Positions 17,245 through 26,899 are shown, numbered from the stretch's first letter. The stretch: 64,000 nt of DNA from Pedobacter frigiditerrae (GCF_004331645.1 NZ_SJSK01000006.1:248001-312000); one strand, 5' to 3'. Program-made: numbers and translations. Notes: generated by a model not told the origin, from the letters alone.

Positions 17245-17338
17245 TCTAAAGTAACATAGATATAAAGACTACACCGATTATTTGCAATATTAATAATCGG
17301 TGTAATCATTTAAAAATCGCAGTAATCATTTAAAAATA

Positions 17339-19453
17339 ATGTCAAGAGATTTAAGATTTACAAGAAATATCGGAATTGCTGCTCACATTGATGCGGGTAA
17401 AACCACAACAACTGAGCGTATTCTTTATTATGCTGGTGTTAGTCACAAAATTGGTGAGGTGCATGAAGGTGCTGCAACAATGGACTGGATGGCACAAGAG
17501 CAAGAACGTGGTATTACCATTACTTCTGCTGCTACAACTGTTAATTGGAAATATAGAAACCAAAATTATCATATCAACATTATCGATACACCGGGGCACG
17601 TAGATTTTACCGTAGAGGTAAACCGTTCGTTACGTGTATTAGATGGTTTGGTGTTTTTGTTTTCGGCGGTTGATGGTGTTGAGCCTCAATCTGAAACTAA
17701 CTGGCGTTTAGCTAACAACTATAGTGTTGCACGTATCGGTTTCGTTAACAAAATGGATCGTTCTGGAGCAGACTTCTTAAAAGTTGTTAAACAAGTTAAA
17801 GATATGTTAGGTAGTAATGCAGTTCCATTGCAATTACCTATCGGTGCTGAAGATTCATTTACAGGTGTTGTTGATTTAATTAACAACCGTGGTATTGTTT
17901 GGAATGAGCATGATAAAGGTATGACCTTTACAGAAGTGCCAATTCCAGAAGATATGTTAGATGAGGTTGCTGAATGGAGAGAGAAATTATTGGAATCTGT
18001 TGCAGATTACGATGAGTCTTTGATGGAGAAATTCTTCGAAGATCCAAACTCTATTACTGAGCGTGAAATTTTAGATGCTTTACGTGCAGCTGTATTAGAT
18101 GCTAAAATTGTACCTATGGTTTGTGGTTCATCTTTCAAAAACAAAGGTGTACAAACTATGCTTGATTATGTGATGGAATTATTGCCGTCGCCTATGGATA
18201 GCGAAGGTGTAATTGGAACTAACCCAGATACAGGTTTAGAGGTTTTACGTAAACCAAGTGAAAAAGAACCTTTTGCAGCTTTAGCATTTAAAATTGCAAC
18301 AGATCCTTTCGTAGGTCGTTTATGTTTTATCCGTGTATATTCGGGTAACCTAGAGGCAGGTTCTTACATTTACAATGCTCGTTCAGAAAACAAAGAACGT
18401 ATTTCTCGTATCTTCCAAATGCATGCAAACAAGCAAAATCCAATTCCTAATGTAGGTGCTGGTGATATTGCTGCGGTTGTAGGCTTTAAAGATATCAAAA
18501 CAGGAGATACACTTTGTGAAGAGAAAAACCCAATCATCCTTGAGTCGATGAACTTCCCTGAGCCAGTAATTGGTTTAGCAATTGAGCCTAAAACTCAAGC
18601 GGATGTTGATAAATTAGGTATGGGCTTATCTAAATTAGCTGAAGAAGATCCTACATTTAGAGTTCAAACTGACGAAGAAACTGGTCAAACAGTAATTTCT
18701 GGTATGGGTGAGCTTCACTTAGATATCTTAATTGATCGTTTAAAGCGTGAATTTAAAGTAGAGGTTAATCAAGGTGCGCCACAAGTGGCTTACAAAGAAG
18801 CTATCTTCGGTACAACTCAACACCGTGAAACTTATAAGAAACAATCTGGTGGTCGTGGTAAATTCGCGGATATCCAAGTTGTTATTTCACCAATTGATGC
18901 TGATTACGAAAAAGGTGGTTTACAATTCGTAAACGAAATTACAGGTGGTTCAATTCCACGTGAGTTTATCCCTTCAGTAGAAAAAGGTTTTGCATCAGCA
19001 ATGTCTAATGGTGTGTTAGCTGGTTATCCACTTCCTGACATGAAAGTACGTTTGATTGATGGTTCATTCCACGCAGTCGATTCAGATGCTTTATCATTCG
19101 AGCTTGCTGCTAGAATGGCATATCGTGAGGCTTTACCTAAATGTAAGCCAACTTTGATGGAGCCAATCATGAAAATCGAAATCCTAACCCCAGAAGAAAA
19201 TATGGGTGATGTTATCGGTGACATGAACCGCCGTCGTGGTCAACTTTTAGGTATGGATACTCGTAATGGATCTCAAGTAATTAAAGCAACTGTGCCTTTG
19301 TCAGAAATGTTTGGTTATGTAACTCAGTTACGTACAATCACTTCTGGACGTGCAACTTCAACAATGGAATTTGATCATTATGAAGCAGCACCTAAAAACG
19401 TGCAAGATGAGGTAATTGCTAAATCTAAAGGAAAAGTAAAATCTGAAGATTAG
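17339..19453 (+). CDS. fusA: Elongation factor G
   Basis: 704 aa, full length. GTPase motifs: [15 protein letters not shown] (P-loop), RGITI (switch I region), [12 protein letters not shown], and CGSSFKNKG. Domains II-V follow to the end, including [21 protein letters not shown] and [15 protein letters not shown]. It drives translocation of tRNA and mRNA and helps ribosome recycling. It lies 94 bp after rpsG and 124 bp before rpsJ; the latter gap contains a 17-bp perfect hairpin. No tuf gene follows, which is usual in Bacteroidetes. Confidence 0.98.
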   Translation: MSRDLRFTRNIGIAAHIDAGKTTTTERILYYAGVSHKIGEVHEGAATMDWMAQEQERGITITSAATTVNWKYRNQNYHINIIDTPGHVDFTVEVNRSLRVLDGLVFLFSAVDGVEPQSETNWRLANNYSVARIGFVNKMDRSGADFLKVVKQVKDMLGSNAVPLQLPIGAEDSFTGVVDLINNRGIVWNEHDKGMTFTEVPIPEDMLDEVAEWREKLLESVADYDESLMEKFFEDPNSITEREILDALRAAVLDAKIVPMVCGSSFKNKGVQTMLDYVMELLPSPMDSEGVIGTNPDTGLEVLRKPSEKEPFAALAFKIATDPFVGRLCFIRVYSGNLEAGSYIYNARSENKERISRIFQMHANKQNPIPNVGAGDIAAVVGFKDIKTGDTLCEEKNPIILESMNFPEPVIGLAIEPKTQADVDKLGMGLSKLAEEDPTFRVQTDEETGQTVISGMGELHLDILIDRLKREFKVEVNQGAPQVAYKEAIFGTTQHRETYKKQSGGRGKFADIQVVISPIDADYEKGGLQFVNEITGGSIPREFIPSVEKGFASAMSNGVLAGYPLPDMKVRLIDGSFHAVDSDALSFELAARMAYREALPKCKPTLMEPIMKIEILTPEENMGDVIGDMNRRRGQLLGMDTRNGSQVIKATVPLSEMFGYVTQLRTITSGRATSTMEFDHYEAAPKNVQDEVIAKSKGKVKSED

Positions 19454-19463
19454 TACATAGATA

Positions 19464-19509
19464 TTAGTATTTAGTAGTTAAATGAATTTGTCTAACTACT
19501 AAATACTAA
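19464..19509 (+). repeat. 17-bp perfect inverted repeat between fusA and rpsJ
   Basis: TTAGTATTTAGTAGTTA (19464-19480) and its exact complement at 19493-19509, with a 12-nt loop. It is AT-rich and has no T run after it, so it does not look like an intrinsic terminator. It may be an mRNA processing or stability element, or a degenerate intergenic repeat. Confidence 0.7.
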
Positions 19510-19577
19510 CTACTCAAAAATAAATCCGATTGCTTGTTATTAATAGCTCTAACAGGTAATCATAATTAAAATAGAAC

Positions 19578-19883
19578 ATGAGCCAAAGAATCAGAATTAA
19601 ATTAAAATCTTACGATTACAACTTGGTAGATAAATCTGCTGAGAAAATCGTTAAAACTGTTAAACCTACGGGTGCAGTAGTTAGCGGACCAATTCCGTTG
19701 CCAACAGAAAAGAAAATCTTCACTGTTTTGCGTTCACCACACGTAAACAAAAAAGCACGTGAGCAGTTTCAATTGTGTGCTTATAAACGTCTTTTAGATA
19801 TTTATAGCTCTAACTCTAAAACTGTTGATGCATTGATGAAACTTGAATTGCCTAGCGGTGTTGAAGTAGAAATCAAAGTTTAA
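19578..19883 (+). CDS. rpsJ: 30S ribosomal protein S10
   Basis: 101 aa. It has the S10/NusE signature: [51 protein letters not shown] and a C-terminal [11 protein letters not shown]. It works in the 30S head and in antitermination complexes with NusB. Normally rplC follows within a few tens of bases. Here a 16-bp-stem terminator follows at once, and rplC lies 2.4 kb away, so rpsJ is the last gene of the str block in this genome. Confidence 0.98.
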   Translation: MSQRIRIKLKSYDYNLVDKSAEKIVKTVKPTGAVVSGPIPLPTEKKIFTVLRSPHVNKKAREQFQLCAYKRLLDIYSSNSKTVDALMKLELPSGVEVEIKV

Positions 19884-19896
19884 TGATTTTATAGTC

Positions 19897-19933
19897 AAAA
19901 AAAAGGTCCTTGAAATTTTCAAGGACCTTTTTT
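19897..19933. terminator. Bidirectional terminator closing rpsJ and the convergent gene
   Basis: Stem AAAAAAGGTCCTTGAA / TTCAAGGACCTTTTTT (16 bp) with a 3-nt loop. T runs are present on both strands. It stands between rpsJ and the minus-strand gene ending at 19963, and separates rpsJ from the rest of the S10 genes. Confidence 0.93.
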
Positions 19934-19962
19934 ATGCGAAATGATTTTTTAAGTCTGAAATC

Positions 19963-20673
19963 TTATTTTCCCTTACTTTTCATTTCTTCAATAATATTGC
20001 GCTCATCTTGGAGCTCTCTAGCTAGCTTTCTTTGTTGTTCATTTGATTTGGCCTTGTAAGCTTGAAATTCAGTAGAGATTTCGTCATAAAGTTGTGTTCT
20101 ATGTTTAGCTTCTAAAATGTTTTTAGCAGACCTAGCTACAACCACAAATAATGCTATGGCAAGTACAAGGATTATGGACCAAACAATGATATTGTAAGTT
20201 CCTTTTGTAAACGATAAACCTAAAAAGTTAATTTCGTCAATCTTGGCGTTAGTGTTATTAAGCGTAGTTTCCTTTCCATCAACTTCAGTTCGTAAGGTTG
20301 TTATTGTCTTTTCGTGATCTGCCGCTTGAGTTTTTACCTTGTTTAGTTCTATTCTTTCCTTTTTCAAAGTGTCAAGGGCACTTTGCCAAACTGTGGCTAA
20401 ACGACCAGGGTTAATCAGTTTATAGCCATTTATAGATTTAGACCGTGATAGCATAAATTGGTATTGTCCATTTAAGCTAAAGTCTGTGTTTTTAACAGTG
20501 TCCACATATCTGCGTGGTAATATGTATTTTTTTACTGGAGTTTGTTTTTTTACTGGAACTTGTTGTGTCTTTGCTGCACTTTGAGGAGAAGTGATGGGCC
20601 CCTGTGAGAAGGTATTTTGAGTGAGTAAACTCAAAACTAAAATACTTGTAATGGTAATTAACCTTTGTTTCAT
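19963..20673 (-). CDS. Coiled-coil membrane protein, unknown function
   Basis: 236 aa. A signal peptide (KQRLITITSILVLSLLTQNTFSQ) is followed by a Gln/Pro/Lys-rich linker and a soluble domain (about residues 50-95). A first coiled coil follows (about 98-150, TLKKERIELNKVKTQAADHEKTI). A single membrane helix (YNIIVWSIILVLAIALFVVVA, about 160-182) leads to a C-terminal, probably cytoplasmic, coiled coil (TQLYDEISTEFQAYKAKSNEQQRKL). Similar Bacteroidetes proteins have been labelled tRNA methyltransferase; nothing here supports such an enzyme. It sits inside the insertion that splits the S10 operon, facing rpsJ. Confidence 0.82.
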   Translation of the reverse strand: MKQRLITITSILVLSLLTQNTFSQGPITSPQSAAKTQQVPVKKQTPVKKYILPRRYVDTVKNTDFSLNGQYQFMLSRSKSINGYKLINPGRLATVWQSALDTLKKERIELNKVKTQAADHEKTITTLRTEVDGKETTLNNTNAKIDEINFLGLSFTKGTYNIIVWSIILVLAIALFVVVARSAKNILEAKHRTQLYDEISTEFQAYKAKSNEQQRKLARELQDERNIIEEMKSKGK

Positions 20674-20849
20674 AGCAATTGTTACGTTGTTAATTTAACA
20701 ATTATAATGAAAAAATATTGTGTTTTCACATTGATTGATGGTGCAACAACAATATTTTTGATAGTAAAAATCGCTCTTAAATCTATTAAATACACCTTTT
20801 TGGTAGTTTACTAAATGAAAATTTATTTAGGTTAAGCAAAGTAAGGAGG

Positions 20850-20857
20850 TATATTTG
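20850..20857 (+). promoter_or_regulatory. -7 element just upstream of the TauE/SafE start
   Basis: TATATTTG, a full match to TAnnTTTG, ends 5 nt before the ATG at 20863. The -33 box is weak (TTTAG at 20826-20830). The overlapping AAGGAGG at 20843-20849 looks like a Shine-Dalgarno but would lie upstream of the predicted transcription start. Confidence 0.45.
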
Positions 20858-20862
20858 CAGCG

Positions 20863-21699
20863 ATGACGGTTTTACTATTTACCATTATTGTTTTACTAGG
20901 AGCATTTGTTGCTGGACTATTAGGTTCACTAACAGGATTGGGTGGTGGTGTAATCATTATCCCTTTATTAACCTTAGGTTTGGGTGTTGATGTTCATTAC
21001 GCCATAGGAGCTTCAATTATTTCTGTAATAGCGACCTCTTCAGGTTCTGCTGCTGCCTATGTAAAGGAAGGTATAACTAATATTAGGATAGGAATGTTCT
21101 TGGAAATAGCAACAACTATTAGTGCCATTGTAGGGGTTGTAATTGCAACTTATATCAAGGCAGATTATATCATTGTTATTTTTGGATTGATTTTATTGTT
21201 TTCTGCATTTATGATGCTTAGAAAAAAGATAGACCACTCAAACAATGAACAAACCAGCGTTCTTGCTAACTATTTTAAGTTAAATGGCAGTTACCCTGTA
21301 GATGGCCAACAAAAGCAATATGCAGTTCACCACGTGGTTGGTGGTTTTGCAATGATGTTTGTTGCTGGTACCTTATCTGGCTTGTTGGGAATAGGTTCTG
21401 GCGCATTAAAAGTTATAGGGATGGACAACATTATGAAAATCCCTTTCAAAGTCTCTACCACAACCAGTAACTTTATGATGGGTGTAACGGCCGCTGCGAG
21501 TGCGTTGGTTTATTTACATAAAGGTCAGATTGACCCTACTATTGCAATGCCGGTAACAATAGGCGTAATAACTGGGGCAACTATTGGTGCTAAAATTTTA
21601 ATTAGAACCAAAACTGATAAGTTGAAATTAGTTTTCGCAGTAGTGGTGGTGTTTTTGGCTTTACAAATGATTTATAAAGGATTAACCGGCGTAGCATGA
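20863..21699 (+). CDS. TauE/SafE family anion exporter
   Basis: 278 aa with about eight hydrophobic helices in two inverted halves. Each half has the glycine-rich family motif: GLLGSLTGLGGGVIIIPLL near residues 19-37, and GTLSGLLGIGSGALKV in the second half. Members move sulfite, sulfonates or related organic anions, usually outward; substrate cannot be predicted. The stop overlaps the start of the next gene by ATGA, so the two are translationally coupled. The pair lies between rpsJ and rplC with no functional link to translation. Confidence 0.93.
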   Translation: MTVLLFTIIVLLGAFVAGLLGSLTGLGGGVIIIPLLTLGLGVDVHYAIGASIISVIATSSGSAAAYVKEGITNIRIGMFLEIATTISAIVGVVIATYIKADYIIVIFGLILLFSAFMMLRKKIDHSNNEQTSVLANYFKLNGSYPVDGQQKQYAVHHVVGGFAMMFVAGTLSGLLGIGSGALKVIGMDNIMKIPFKVSTTTSNFMMGVTAAASALVYLHKGQIDPTIAMPVTIGVITGATIGAKILIRTKTDKLKLVFAVVVVFLALQMIYKGLTGVA

Positions 21700-22091
21700 G
21701 TAAACAGATAAAACATTATTTAGGTGATAGAGATGTTCAACTCATACTCGGAACCCTGCTTCGTGTTGGTGTGTTGGTGTCTACGGCAATTGTAATTATT
21801 GGGGGTGTTGTTTTTTTATCGACCCAAACAAATCAGATCGTGTCTTTTGAAAGTTTTAAGCCCGAACAAGCAAAATTTTCTTCAGTTGCAGAAATTTTTA
21901 ATGGTTTGAAGAGCGTAGATGGTCTCGCCATTATTCAATTTGGAGTACTGTTATTGATCTTCACGCCAATTGCTAGAGTAGTTTTTTCCATTTTTAGCTT
22001 CTTGATGGAAAAAGATTACATGTATGTGCTCATTGGCATAATCGTATTGTGTGTGATTATCACCAGTTTATATCTAGATATAGCTCATTAA
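21696..22091 (+). CDS. DUF1634 membrane protein
   Basis: 131 aa with three predicted membrane helices: VLVSTAIVIIGGVVFLS, IQFGVLLLIFTPIARVVFSIF and YMYVLIGIIVLCVIITSLYL. The RVGVL..IVIIGG start and LLLIFTPIARV core are the DUF1634 signature. DUF1634 genes are repeatedly found beside TauE/SafE genes, and here the ATGA overlap makes the pairing firm. It probably forms an accessory subunit of the exporter; this rests on gene neighbourhood only. Confidence 0.9.
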   Translation: MSKQIKHYLGDRDVQLILGTLLRVGVLVSTAIVIIGGVVFLSTQTNQIVSFESFKPEQAKFSSVAEIFNGLKSVDGLAIIQFGVLLLIFTPIARVVFSIFSFLMEKDYMYVLIGIIVLCVIITSLYLDIAH

Positions 22092-22165
22092 AGCACTTTT
22101 TAAGACTTTAACTCTAATGCTAAGAAAAATAATCGCAATTATTTGAAATTATTTTGAGCTAACTA

Positions 22166-22196
22166 TTTGAATATTAAGAATTCTTTCCTATTTTTG
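22166..22196 (+). promoter_or_regulatory. Promoter for the rplC-rplQ ribosomal block
   Basis: TTTG at 22166-22169, exactly 19 nt, then TATTTTTG at 22189-22196. This is the best promoter match in the window. CCCTTA follows shortly after, as with rpsL. It lets the rplC block be transcribed independently of rpsJ. Confidence 0.75.
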
Positions 22197-22200
22197 CCCT

Positions 22201-22255
22201 CCCTTAACGGGAATGTATATCCACCTTGAACGAAGCCCTACTGCTTCGATGGGTG
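22201..22255 (+). promoter_or_regulatory. Structured leader upstream of rplC
   Basis: A small CCC/GGG hairpin (22201-22211) is followed by a longer one. In it CACC (22222-22225) pairs with GGTG (22252-22255), an internal loop follows, then CGAAGC (22231-22236) pairs with GCTTCG (22243-22248) around a 6-nt loop. It ends 18 nt before the rplC ATG. L4-type feedback is possible by analogy with the S10 leader of E. coli, but no homology is shown. Confidence 0.45.
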
Positions 22256-22273
22256 TTAAATTTAAAATAGAAA

Positions 22274-22891
22274 ATGTCAGGTATTATTGGAAAAAAAGTA
22301 GGAATGACCAGCATTTTTGACGCCGAAGGAAAGAATATTCCTTGTACGGTGATCGAAGCTGGACCTTGTGTTGTAACACAAGTTAAGACCGAAGAGAAAG
22401 ATGGCTATGTTTCAGTCCAACTGGGATATGATGAAGCCAAAGAAAAAAACACTACTCAGCCTTTAAAAGGTCACTTTGCGAAAGCAAGTACAACTCCAAA
22501 ACGCAAGTTGGTAGAATTCCCTCAGTTCCCTGAGTCACTTAGTTTAGGTGATACAGTAACTGTAGATGTATTCGCTGAAGGCGATTTCGTTGATGTTGTT
22601 GGTACCTCAAAAGGTAAAGGATTTCAAGGTGTAGTTAAACGTCACGGTTTTGGTGGTGTGGGTGGTCAAACTCACGGTCAGCATAACAGGTTGCGTGCAC
22701 CAGGTTCATTGGGTGCTGCGTCTTATCCAGCTCGTGTATTCAAAGGAATGCGTATGGCGGGTAGAACAGGTGGAGACAGAGTAAAAGTTCAAAACTTACA
22801 AGTGTTGAAAGTTTATGCTGAGCAAAACCTTATTGTAGTTAGTGGTTCCATTCCAGGAGCTAAAGGTTCTTACGTAATCTTAGATAAGTAA
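22274..22891 (+). CDS. rplC: 50S ribosomal protein L3
   Basis: 205 aa, standard length. It begins [15 protein letters not shown] and has the core [17 protein letters not shown], the Gln-containing loop [16 protein letters not shown] and [19 protein letters not shown]3 starts 50S assembly and reaches the peptidyl transferase centre with that loop. In this genome it is the first gene of its transcription unit because rpsJ is split off. Its stop is 4 bp from rplD. Confidence 0.98.
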   Translation: MSGIIGKKVGMTSIFDAEGKNIPCTVIEAGPCVVTQVKTEEKDGYVSVQLGYDEAKEKNTTQPLKGHFAKASTTPKRKLVEFPQFPESLSLGDTVTVDVFAEGDFVDVVGTSKGKGFQGVVKRHGFGGVGGQTHGQHNRLRAPGSLGAASYPARVFKGMRMAGRTGGDRVKVQNLQVLKVYAEQNLIVVSGSIPGAKGSYVILDK

Positions 22892-22895
22892 GCAG

Positions 22896-23525
22896 ATGGA
22901 AGTTAAAGTAAAAAACATTGCAGGAAAAGAGACAGGTGCCAAGGTGCAACTTCCTGAGTCGGTATTTGGTATTACACCAAGCGACCACGCGATTTATTTA
23001 GATGTAAAACAGTATTTGGCTAACCAACGTCAAGGAACTCACAAATCTAAACAACGTAACGAAATTGCTGGTTCAACCCGCAAGTTATATAAACAAAAAG
23101 GTACAGGCGGTGCACGTGCCGGAAGCATTAAATCTCCATTGTTCAATGGTGGTGGTCGTGTTTTTGGTCCACAGCCAAGAGACTATAGTTTTAAATTGAA
23201 TAAGAAATTAAAATCATTAGCACGTAAATCAGCTTTATCATATAAAGCAATTGATAACAACGTGGTAGTATTAGAAGATTTTACTTTTGATAGCATTAAA
23301 ACTAAAAACTATATCAATTTGGTTAATGCATTAGAATTAGCTGGAGAGAAAACATTGTTAGTTTTGCCTGCACAAAATAATAATATCTATTTATCAAGCA
23401 GAAACATTCAGAAAACTAAAGTTACTACTGCGGATCAGTTAAATACTTATGATGTATTAAACGCAGGTAAACTTTTGTTCACTGCAGATTCGCTTAAAAC
23501 ATTGGAGGAGGCATTTGCCAAGTAA
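22896..23525 (+). CDS. rplD: 50S ribosomal protein L4
   Basis: 209 aa. Typical bacterial L4: [39 protein letters not shown] in the extended loop that lines the exit tunnel, then [24 protein letters not shown] and the Rossmann-like remainder. In E. coli L4 also represses the S10 operon through its leader, so the structured leader upstream of rplC deserves attention. One base separates it from rplW. Confidence 0.98.
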   Translation: MEVKVKNIAGKETGAKVQLPESVFGITPSDHAIYLDVKQYLANQRQGTHKSKQRNEIAGSTRKLYKQKGTGGARAGSIKSPLFNGGGRVFGPQPRDYSFKLNKKLKSLARKSALSYKAIDNNVVVLEDFTFDSIKTKNYINLVNALELAGEKTLLVLPAQNNNIYLSSRNIQKTKVTTADQLNTYDVLNAGKLLFTADSLKTLEEAFAK

Positions 23526-23526
23526 T

Positions 23527-23817
23527 ATGGAAATTTTACAAAAACCAATATTAACCGAAAAAGCTTCTGCATTAACTGAAAAAGCTAACCGTTTTACTTT
23601 CAGAGTAGATCACAGAGCTAACAAGTTGCAGATTAAATCGGCCATCGAAAAAATGTACGGAGTTAACATTATTGCCTTAAACACAATGGTTGTTGTAGGT
23701 AAGTTAAAATCTAGAAACACTAAAGGTGGTATCGTATCGGGTCGTAGCCCGAAATATAAAAAAGCTATTGTAACATTGAAAGATGGCGAAACAATAGATT
23801 ATTACGCGAATATTTAA
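23527..23817 (+). CDS. rplW: 50S ribosomal protein L23
   Basis: 96 aa from the ATG at 23527, one base after the rplD stop; an in-frame TTG at 23515 would overlap rplD and is unlikely. The sequence MEILQKPILTEKASAL, RFTFRVDHRANKLQIKSAIEKMYGV and VGRSPKYKKAIVTLKDGETIDY-like C-terminus are typical of L23. The protein sits at the exit of the peptide tunnel and is the docking site for trigger factor and SRP. Confidence 0.97.
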   Translation: MEILQKPILTEKASALTEKANRFTFRVDHRANKLQIKSAIEKMYGVNIIALNTMVVVGKLKSRNTKGGIVSGRSPKYKKAIVTLKDGETIDYYANI

Positions 23818-23840
23818 TAAGAATTGAATAATTTATAACT

Positions 23841-24665
23841 ATGGGCTTAAGAAAATTTAAACCAGTCACTCCGGGAACCCGTTTTAGGGTGGGCGCAAGC
23901 TTTTCGGAGATTACAGCAACCAAGCCCGAAAAATCATTGGTTGTATCTTCTAAGAAATCGGGAGGTCGTAACAATACAGGAAAGATGACAATGCGCTACA
24001 TGGGCGGTGGTCACAAAAAATCTTACCGTTTAATTGATTTTAAACGTGATAAGTTTGATATCCCTGCAACAGTAGCTACTGTTGAGTACGATCCAAACCG
24101 TACCGCTCGTATTGCATTATTGCACTACGTAGATGGCGAGAAGCGTTACATTATTGCTCCTGAGGGATTGCAAGTAGGACAGACAGTGCTTTCGGGTGAC
24201 AAAGCTACTCCAGAAGTAGGTAACACTATGAAATTGGCAAATATTCCTTTGGGATCTATTGTACACAATTTAGAAATTCATCCAGGTAAAGGTGCTCAAT
24301 TGGCACGTAGCGCAGGTGCTTATGCACAGCTTGCGGCTAGAGATGGTAAATATGCAACTATTAAAATGCCATCAGGTGAAGTAAGATCTATCTTAGTTAC
24401 TTGTTTAGCTACGATTGGTGCAGTTTCTAATTCTGATCACGCTAACGAAGTATTAGGTAAAGCAGGACGTAGCCGTTGGTTAGGTCGTCGCCCTAGAACT
24501 CGTCCAGTAGCGATGAATCCAGTGGATCACCCAATGGGTGGTGGTGAAGGTCGCTCTTCAGGTGGTCAACCTCGTTCAAGAAACGGTGTTTACTCTAAAG
24601 GCTTCAAAACCCGCTCACTTAAAAAATACTCAAATCGTTTCATCATAGAGAAAAGGAAGAAATAA
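23841..24665 (+). CDS. rplB: 50S ribosomal protein L2
   Basis: 274 aa, normal length. Landmarks: [52 protein letters not shown], and the C-terminal loop [23 protein letters not shown], which contains the histidine important for peptidyl transfer. The TAA shares one base with the rpsS ATG, so the two genes are tightly coupled. Confidence 0.98.
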   Translation: MGLRKFKPVTPGTRFRVGASFSEITATKPEKSLVVSSKKSGGRNNTGKMTMRYMGGGHKKSYRLIDFKRDKFDIPATVATVEYDPNRTARIALLHYVDGEKRYIIAPEGLQVGQTVLSGDKATPEVGNTMKLANIPLGSIVHNLEIHPGKGAQLARSAGAYAQLAARDGKYATIKMPSGEVRSILVTCLATIGAVSNSDHANEVLGKAGRSRWLGRRPRTRPVAMNPVDHPMGGGEGRSSGGQPRSRNGVYSKGFKTRSLKKYSNRFIIEKRKK

Positions 24666-24931
24666 TGGCTCGTTCGATAAAAAAAGGACCTTATATTGAC
24701 CATAACGTAGAGAAAAAAGTAGTCTCTATGAATGATTCAGGCAAGAAGTCTGTGATCAAAACTTGGTCTCGTAGATCAATGATATCACCAGATTTTGTTG
24801 GTCATACATTTGCAGTACATAACGGTAATAAATTTATACCGGTATACGTAACAGAAAACATGGTTGGTCACAAGCTGGGAGAGTTTGCTCCAACCAGAAC
24901 ATTTAGGGGTCACTCTGATAAAAGAAAATAA
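24665..24931 (+). CDS. rpsS: 30S ribosomal protein S19
   Basis: 88 aa. It begins [19 protein letters not shown] and has the conserved [39 protein letters not shown] blocks. S19 forms part of the 30S head next to S13. It starts on the last base of the rplB stop codon and lies 7 bp before rplV. Confidence 0.98.
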   Translation: MARSIKKGPYIDHNVEKKVVSMNDSGKKSVIKTWSRRSMISPDFVGHTFAVHNGNKFIPVYVTENMVGHKLGEFAPTRTFRGHSDKRK

Positions 24932-24938
24932 TTAAGAG

Positions 24939-25301
24939 ATGGAAGCATTAGCGAAATTAAACAATTGTCCAACCTCACCACGTAAAATGCGTTTGGTTGT
25001 AGATCTAATCAGAGGTGAGCGTGTAGAGAAAGCATTAAGCATTTTAAAGTTTACCAATAAAGAAGCAGCAATAAGAGTTGAAAAACTTTTATTATCAGCT
25101 ATTAAAAATTGGGAAGCTAAAAATGAAGGTTCTCGCCCTGAAGAAAACCAATTATTCGTGAAAACGATAATGGTAGGCGGTGGTCGTCAATTAAAAAGAT
25201 TAAGACCAGCTCCTCAAGGTCGCGGTTATAGAATACGTAAGCGTTCAAACCACGTAACCTTGGTAGTAGATAGTAAGAACGTTGAAACTAAAACTAATTA
25301 A
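24939..25301 (+). CDS. rplV: 50S ribosomal protein L22
   Basis: 120 aa. It has the typical start [19 protein letters not shown], the helical middle [21 protein letters not shown] and the tunnel-lining hairpin with [24 protein letters not shown]. The hairpin residues that give macrolide resistance when deleted elsewhere appear intact. Five bases separate it from rpsC. Confidence 0.98.
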   Translation: MEALAKLNNCPTSPRKMRLVVDLIRGERVEKALSILKFTNKEAAIRVEKLLLSAIKNWEAKNEGSRPEENQLFVKTIMVGGGRQLKRLRPAPQGRGYRIRKRSNHVTLVVDSKNVETKTN

Positions 25302-25306
25302 CAGAA

Positions 25307-26146
25307 ATGGGACAAAAAGCACATCCAATAGGTAACAGGTTAGGAATCATCAGAGGATGGGATTCTAATTGGTTCGGAGGCAACAACTATGCTGATAAAT
25401 TAGTTGAAGACGAAAAAATAAGAAAATATCTTTCTGCACGTATTGCAAAAGGTGGTGTAGCTAAAGTAGTAATTGAGCGTACGTTAAAACGTATCACTGT
25501 TACTATCCATACAGCTCGTCCAGGTATTGTAATTGGTAAAGCAGGTGCTGAGGTAGATAAAATCAAAGAAGAGTTAAAGAAATTGACTAAAAAGGAAATT
25601 CAAATTAACATTTTCGAGATTAAACGCCCAGAACTTGATGCACAATTAGTTGCAGAAGGTGTTGCAAAACAGTTAGAAGCTAGAATTTCTTTCCGTAGAG
25701 CAATGAAAACCACTATCGCATCAACAATGCGTATGGGTGCAGAAGGTATCAAAATTATGACTTCAGGTCGTTTAGGTGGTGCTGAGATGGCTCGTAGCGA
25801 ACAGTATAAAGAAGGAAGAATTCCTTTGCATACTTTCCGTGCTGATATTGATTATGCATTAGCAGAAGCTTTAACTACTTATGGTAAAATAGGTGTTAAA
25901 GTATGGATCTGTAAAGGTGAAGTTTACGGTAAACGTGATCTTTCTCCAAACATCGGTGCTGCGAGCAATGCTCCAGGTAAAGGTGGCGACAGACCTCAAG
26001 GCGCTTTCGGCGGTAGAGATAACAGAGGTGCTGGCGGAGACAGAAGGAATGACAAACGCCCAGGTGGTGGTCGTCCGGGTCAAGGCGGTGCTGGTGCAGG
26101 AAGAGATAATAAAGGTGGTGGTGCCAACAGAGGTCCACGCAAATAG
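25307..26146 (+). CDS. rpsC: 30S ribosomal protein S3 with Gly/Arg-rich C-terminal extension
   Basis: 279 aa, longer than the 210-235 aa of most S3 proteins. Residues 1-216 are standard: [18 protein letters not shown], the KH domain with [21 protein letters not shown], and [18 protein letters not shown]. Residues 217-279 are a low-complexity tail of Gly, Arg, Asp, Asn and Pro with RDNRG and RDNKG repeats. The tail starts right after [11 protein letters not shown]3 contributes to mRNA entry and helicase activity; a basic disordered tail there could touch mRNA, which is inference. Similar tails may be common in relatives. Confidence 0.97.
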   Translation: MGQKAHPIGNRLGIIRGWDSNWFGGNNYADKLVEDEKIRKYLSARIAKGGVAKVVIERTLKRITVTIHTARPGIVIGKAGAEVDKIKEELKKLTKKEIQINIFEIKRPELDAQLVAEGVAKQLEARISFRRAMKTTIASTMRMGAEGIKIMTSGRLGGAEMARSEQYKEGRIPLHTFRADIDYALAEALTTYGKIGVKVWICKGEVYGKRDLSPNIGAASNAPGKGGDRPQGAFGGRDNRGAGGDRRNDKRPGGGRPGQGGAGAGRDNKGGGANRGPRK

Positions 26147-26181
26147 TTAACAAGATCGTTTAACGATAATATTAAAATAAA

Positions 26182-26604
26182 ATGTTACAGCCAAAAAGAA
26201 CGAAGTTCAGAAAGATGCAAAAAGGCAGAATGAAAGGTTTAGCAACTCGTGGTGCTGAATTATCATTTGGTTCTTTCGGGATTAAATCTTTAGAGGCAAC
26301 TTGGATTACAAGTCGCCAGATAGAAGCAGCCCGTATTGCGGTAACTCGTTTCATGAAACGTGAAGGTCAAGTTTGGATTAGAATATTCCCGGATAAACCG
26401 GTAACTAAAAAACCAGCTGAGGTACGTATGGGTAAAGGTAAGGGTGCTCCAGAATATTGGGTAGCCGTTGTTAGACCAGGACGTATAATTTTTGAAGCAG
26501 AAGGTGTTCCAATGGAAGTTGCCAAAGAAGCATTAAGACTTGCCGCTCAAAAATTACCAATTCAAACAAAATTTGTAGTACGTAGAGATTACGTAGAAGC
26601 ATAA
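26182..26604 (+). CDS. rplP: 50S ribosomal protein L16
   Basis: 140 aa. It begins [19 protein letters not shown] and contains [26 protein letters not shown]-type text, the conserved [31 protein letters not shown] and the C-terminal helix. L16 organises the aminoacyl-tRNA entry site. A 72-bp gap with a hairpin follows before rpmC, wider than other gaps in this part of the cluster. Confidence 0.98.
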   Translation: MLQPKRTKFRKMQKGRMKGLATRGAELSFGSFGIKSLEATWITSRQIEAARIAVTRFMKREGQVWIRIFPDKPVTKKPAEVRMGKGKGAPEYWVAVVRPGRIIFEAEGVPMEVAKEALRLAAQKLPIQTKFVVRRDYVEA

Positions 26605-26632
26605 AAAAGTTTAGGGATCAATGTTGTAAATA

Positions 26633-26651
26633 ACTTGTTGTTATAACCGCT
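26633..26651 (+). promoter_or_regulatory. Hairpin in the rplP-rpmC gap
   Basis: ATAAC TTGTT GTTAT hairpin, flanked by an outer partial pairing of GTT..GGG (about 26609-26616) with CCC..AAC (about 26654-26661). No T run follows, so it is probably a processing, stability or binding site rather than a terminator. Confidence 0.35.
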
Positions 26652-26676
26652 AGACCCGAACATAAAAATTAATAAA

Positions 26677-26886
26677 ATGAAGAACTCAGAAATCATAGGG
26701 CTTTCACAAGAAGAACTAGTAGCTAAGATTGCAGAAGAAAGAGAAAACTTGGTAAAGTTAAAATTTGCACATACAATTTCGGCTATTGAAAATCCTACCC
26801 GTATCAATAAGGTAAGAAAAGATATTGCCCGATTAAACACTGAATTGACTAAGCTTAAAGCTCAGTCTGCAACTGAAACTAAATAA
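26677..26886 (+). CDS. rpmC: 50S ribosomal protein L29
   Basis: 69 aa, two-helix protein. [41 protein letters not shown] and [16 protein letters not shown], read in order, are the L29 pattern. It sits by the exit tunnel next to L23. It is followed 13 bp later by rpsQ. Confidence 0.97.
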   Translation: MKNSEIIGLSQEELVAKIAEERENLVKLKFAHTISAIENPTRINKVRKDIARLNTELTKLKAQSATETK

Positions 26887-26899
26887 CTTTAGAGTCGAA

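Noticed and set aside
19464-19509. Terminator between fusA and rpsJ
   Set aside because: The stem is AT-rich and no T run follows, so intrinsic termination is unlikely.
20843-20849. AAGGAGG read as a ribosome binding site for TauE
   Set aside because: It is adjacent to and upstream of the TATATTTG promoter element; if that promoter is used the sequence is not in the mRNA. It is kept as an open alternative only.
25871-26153. Three open frames on both strands over the end of rpsC
   Set aside because: They follow the Gly/Arg-rich codon repetition of the S3 tail (GGT/CGT) and have repetitive composition, no start context and no homology. They are shadows.
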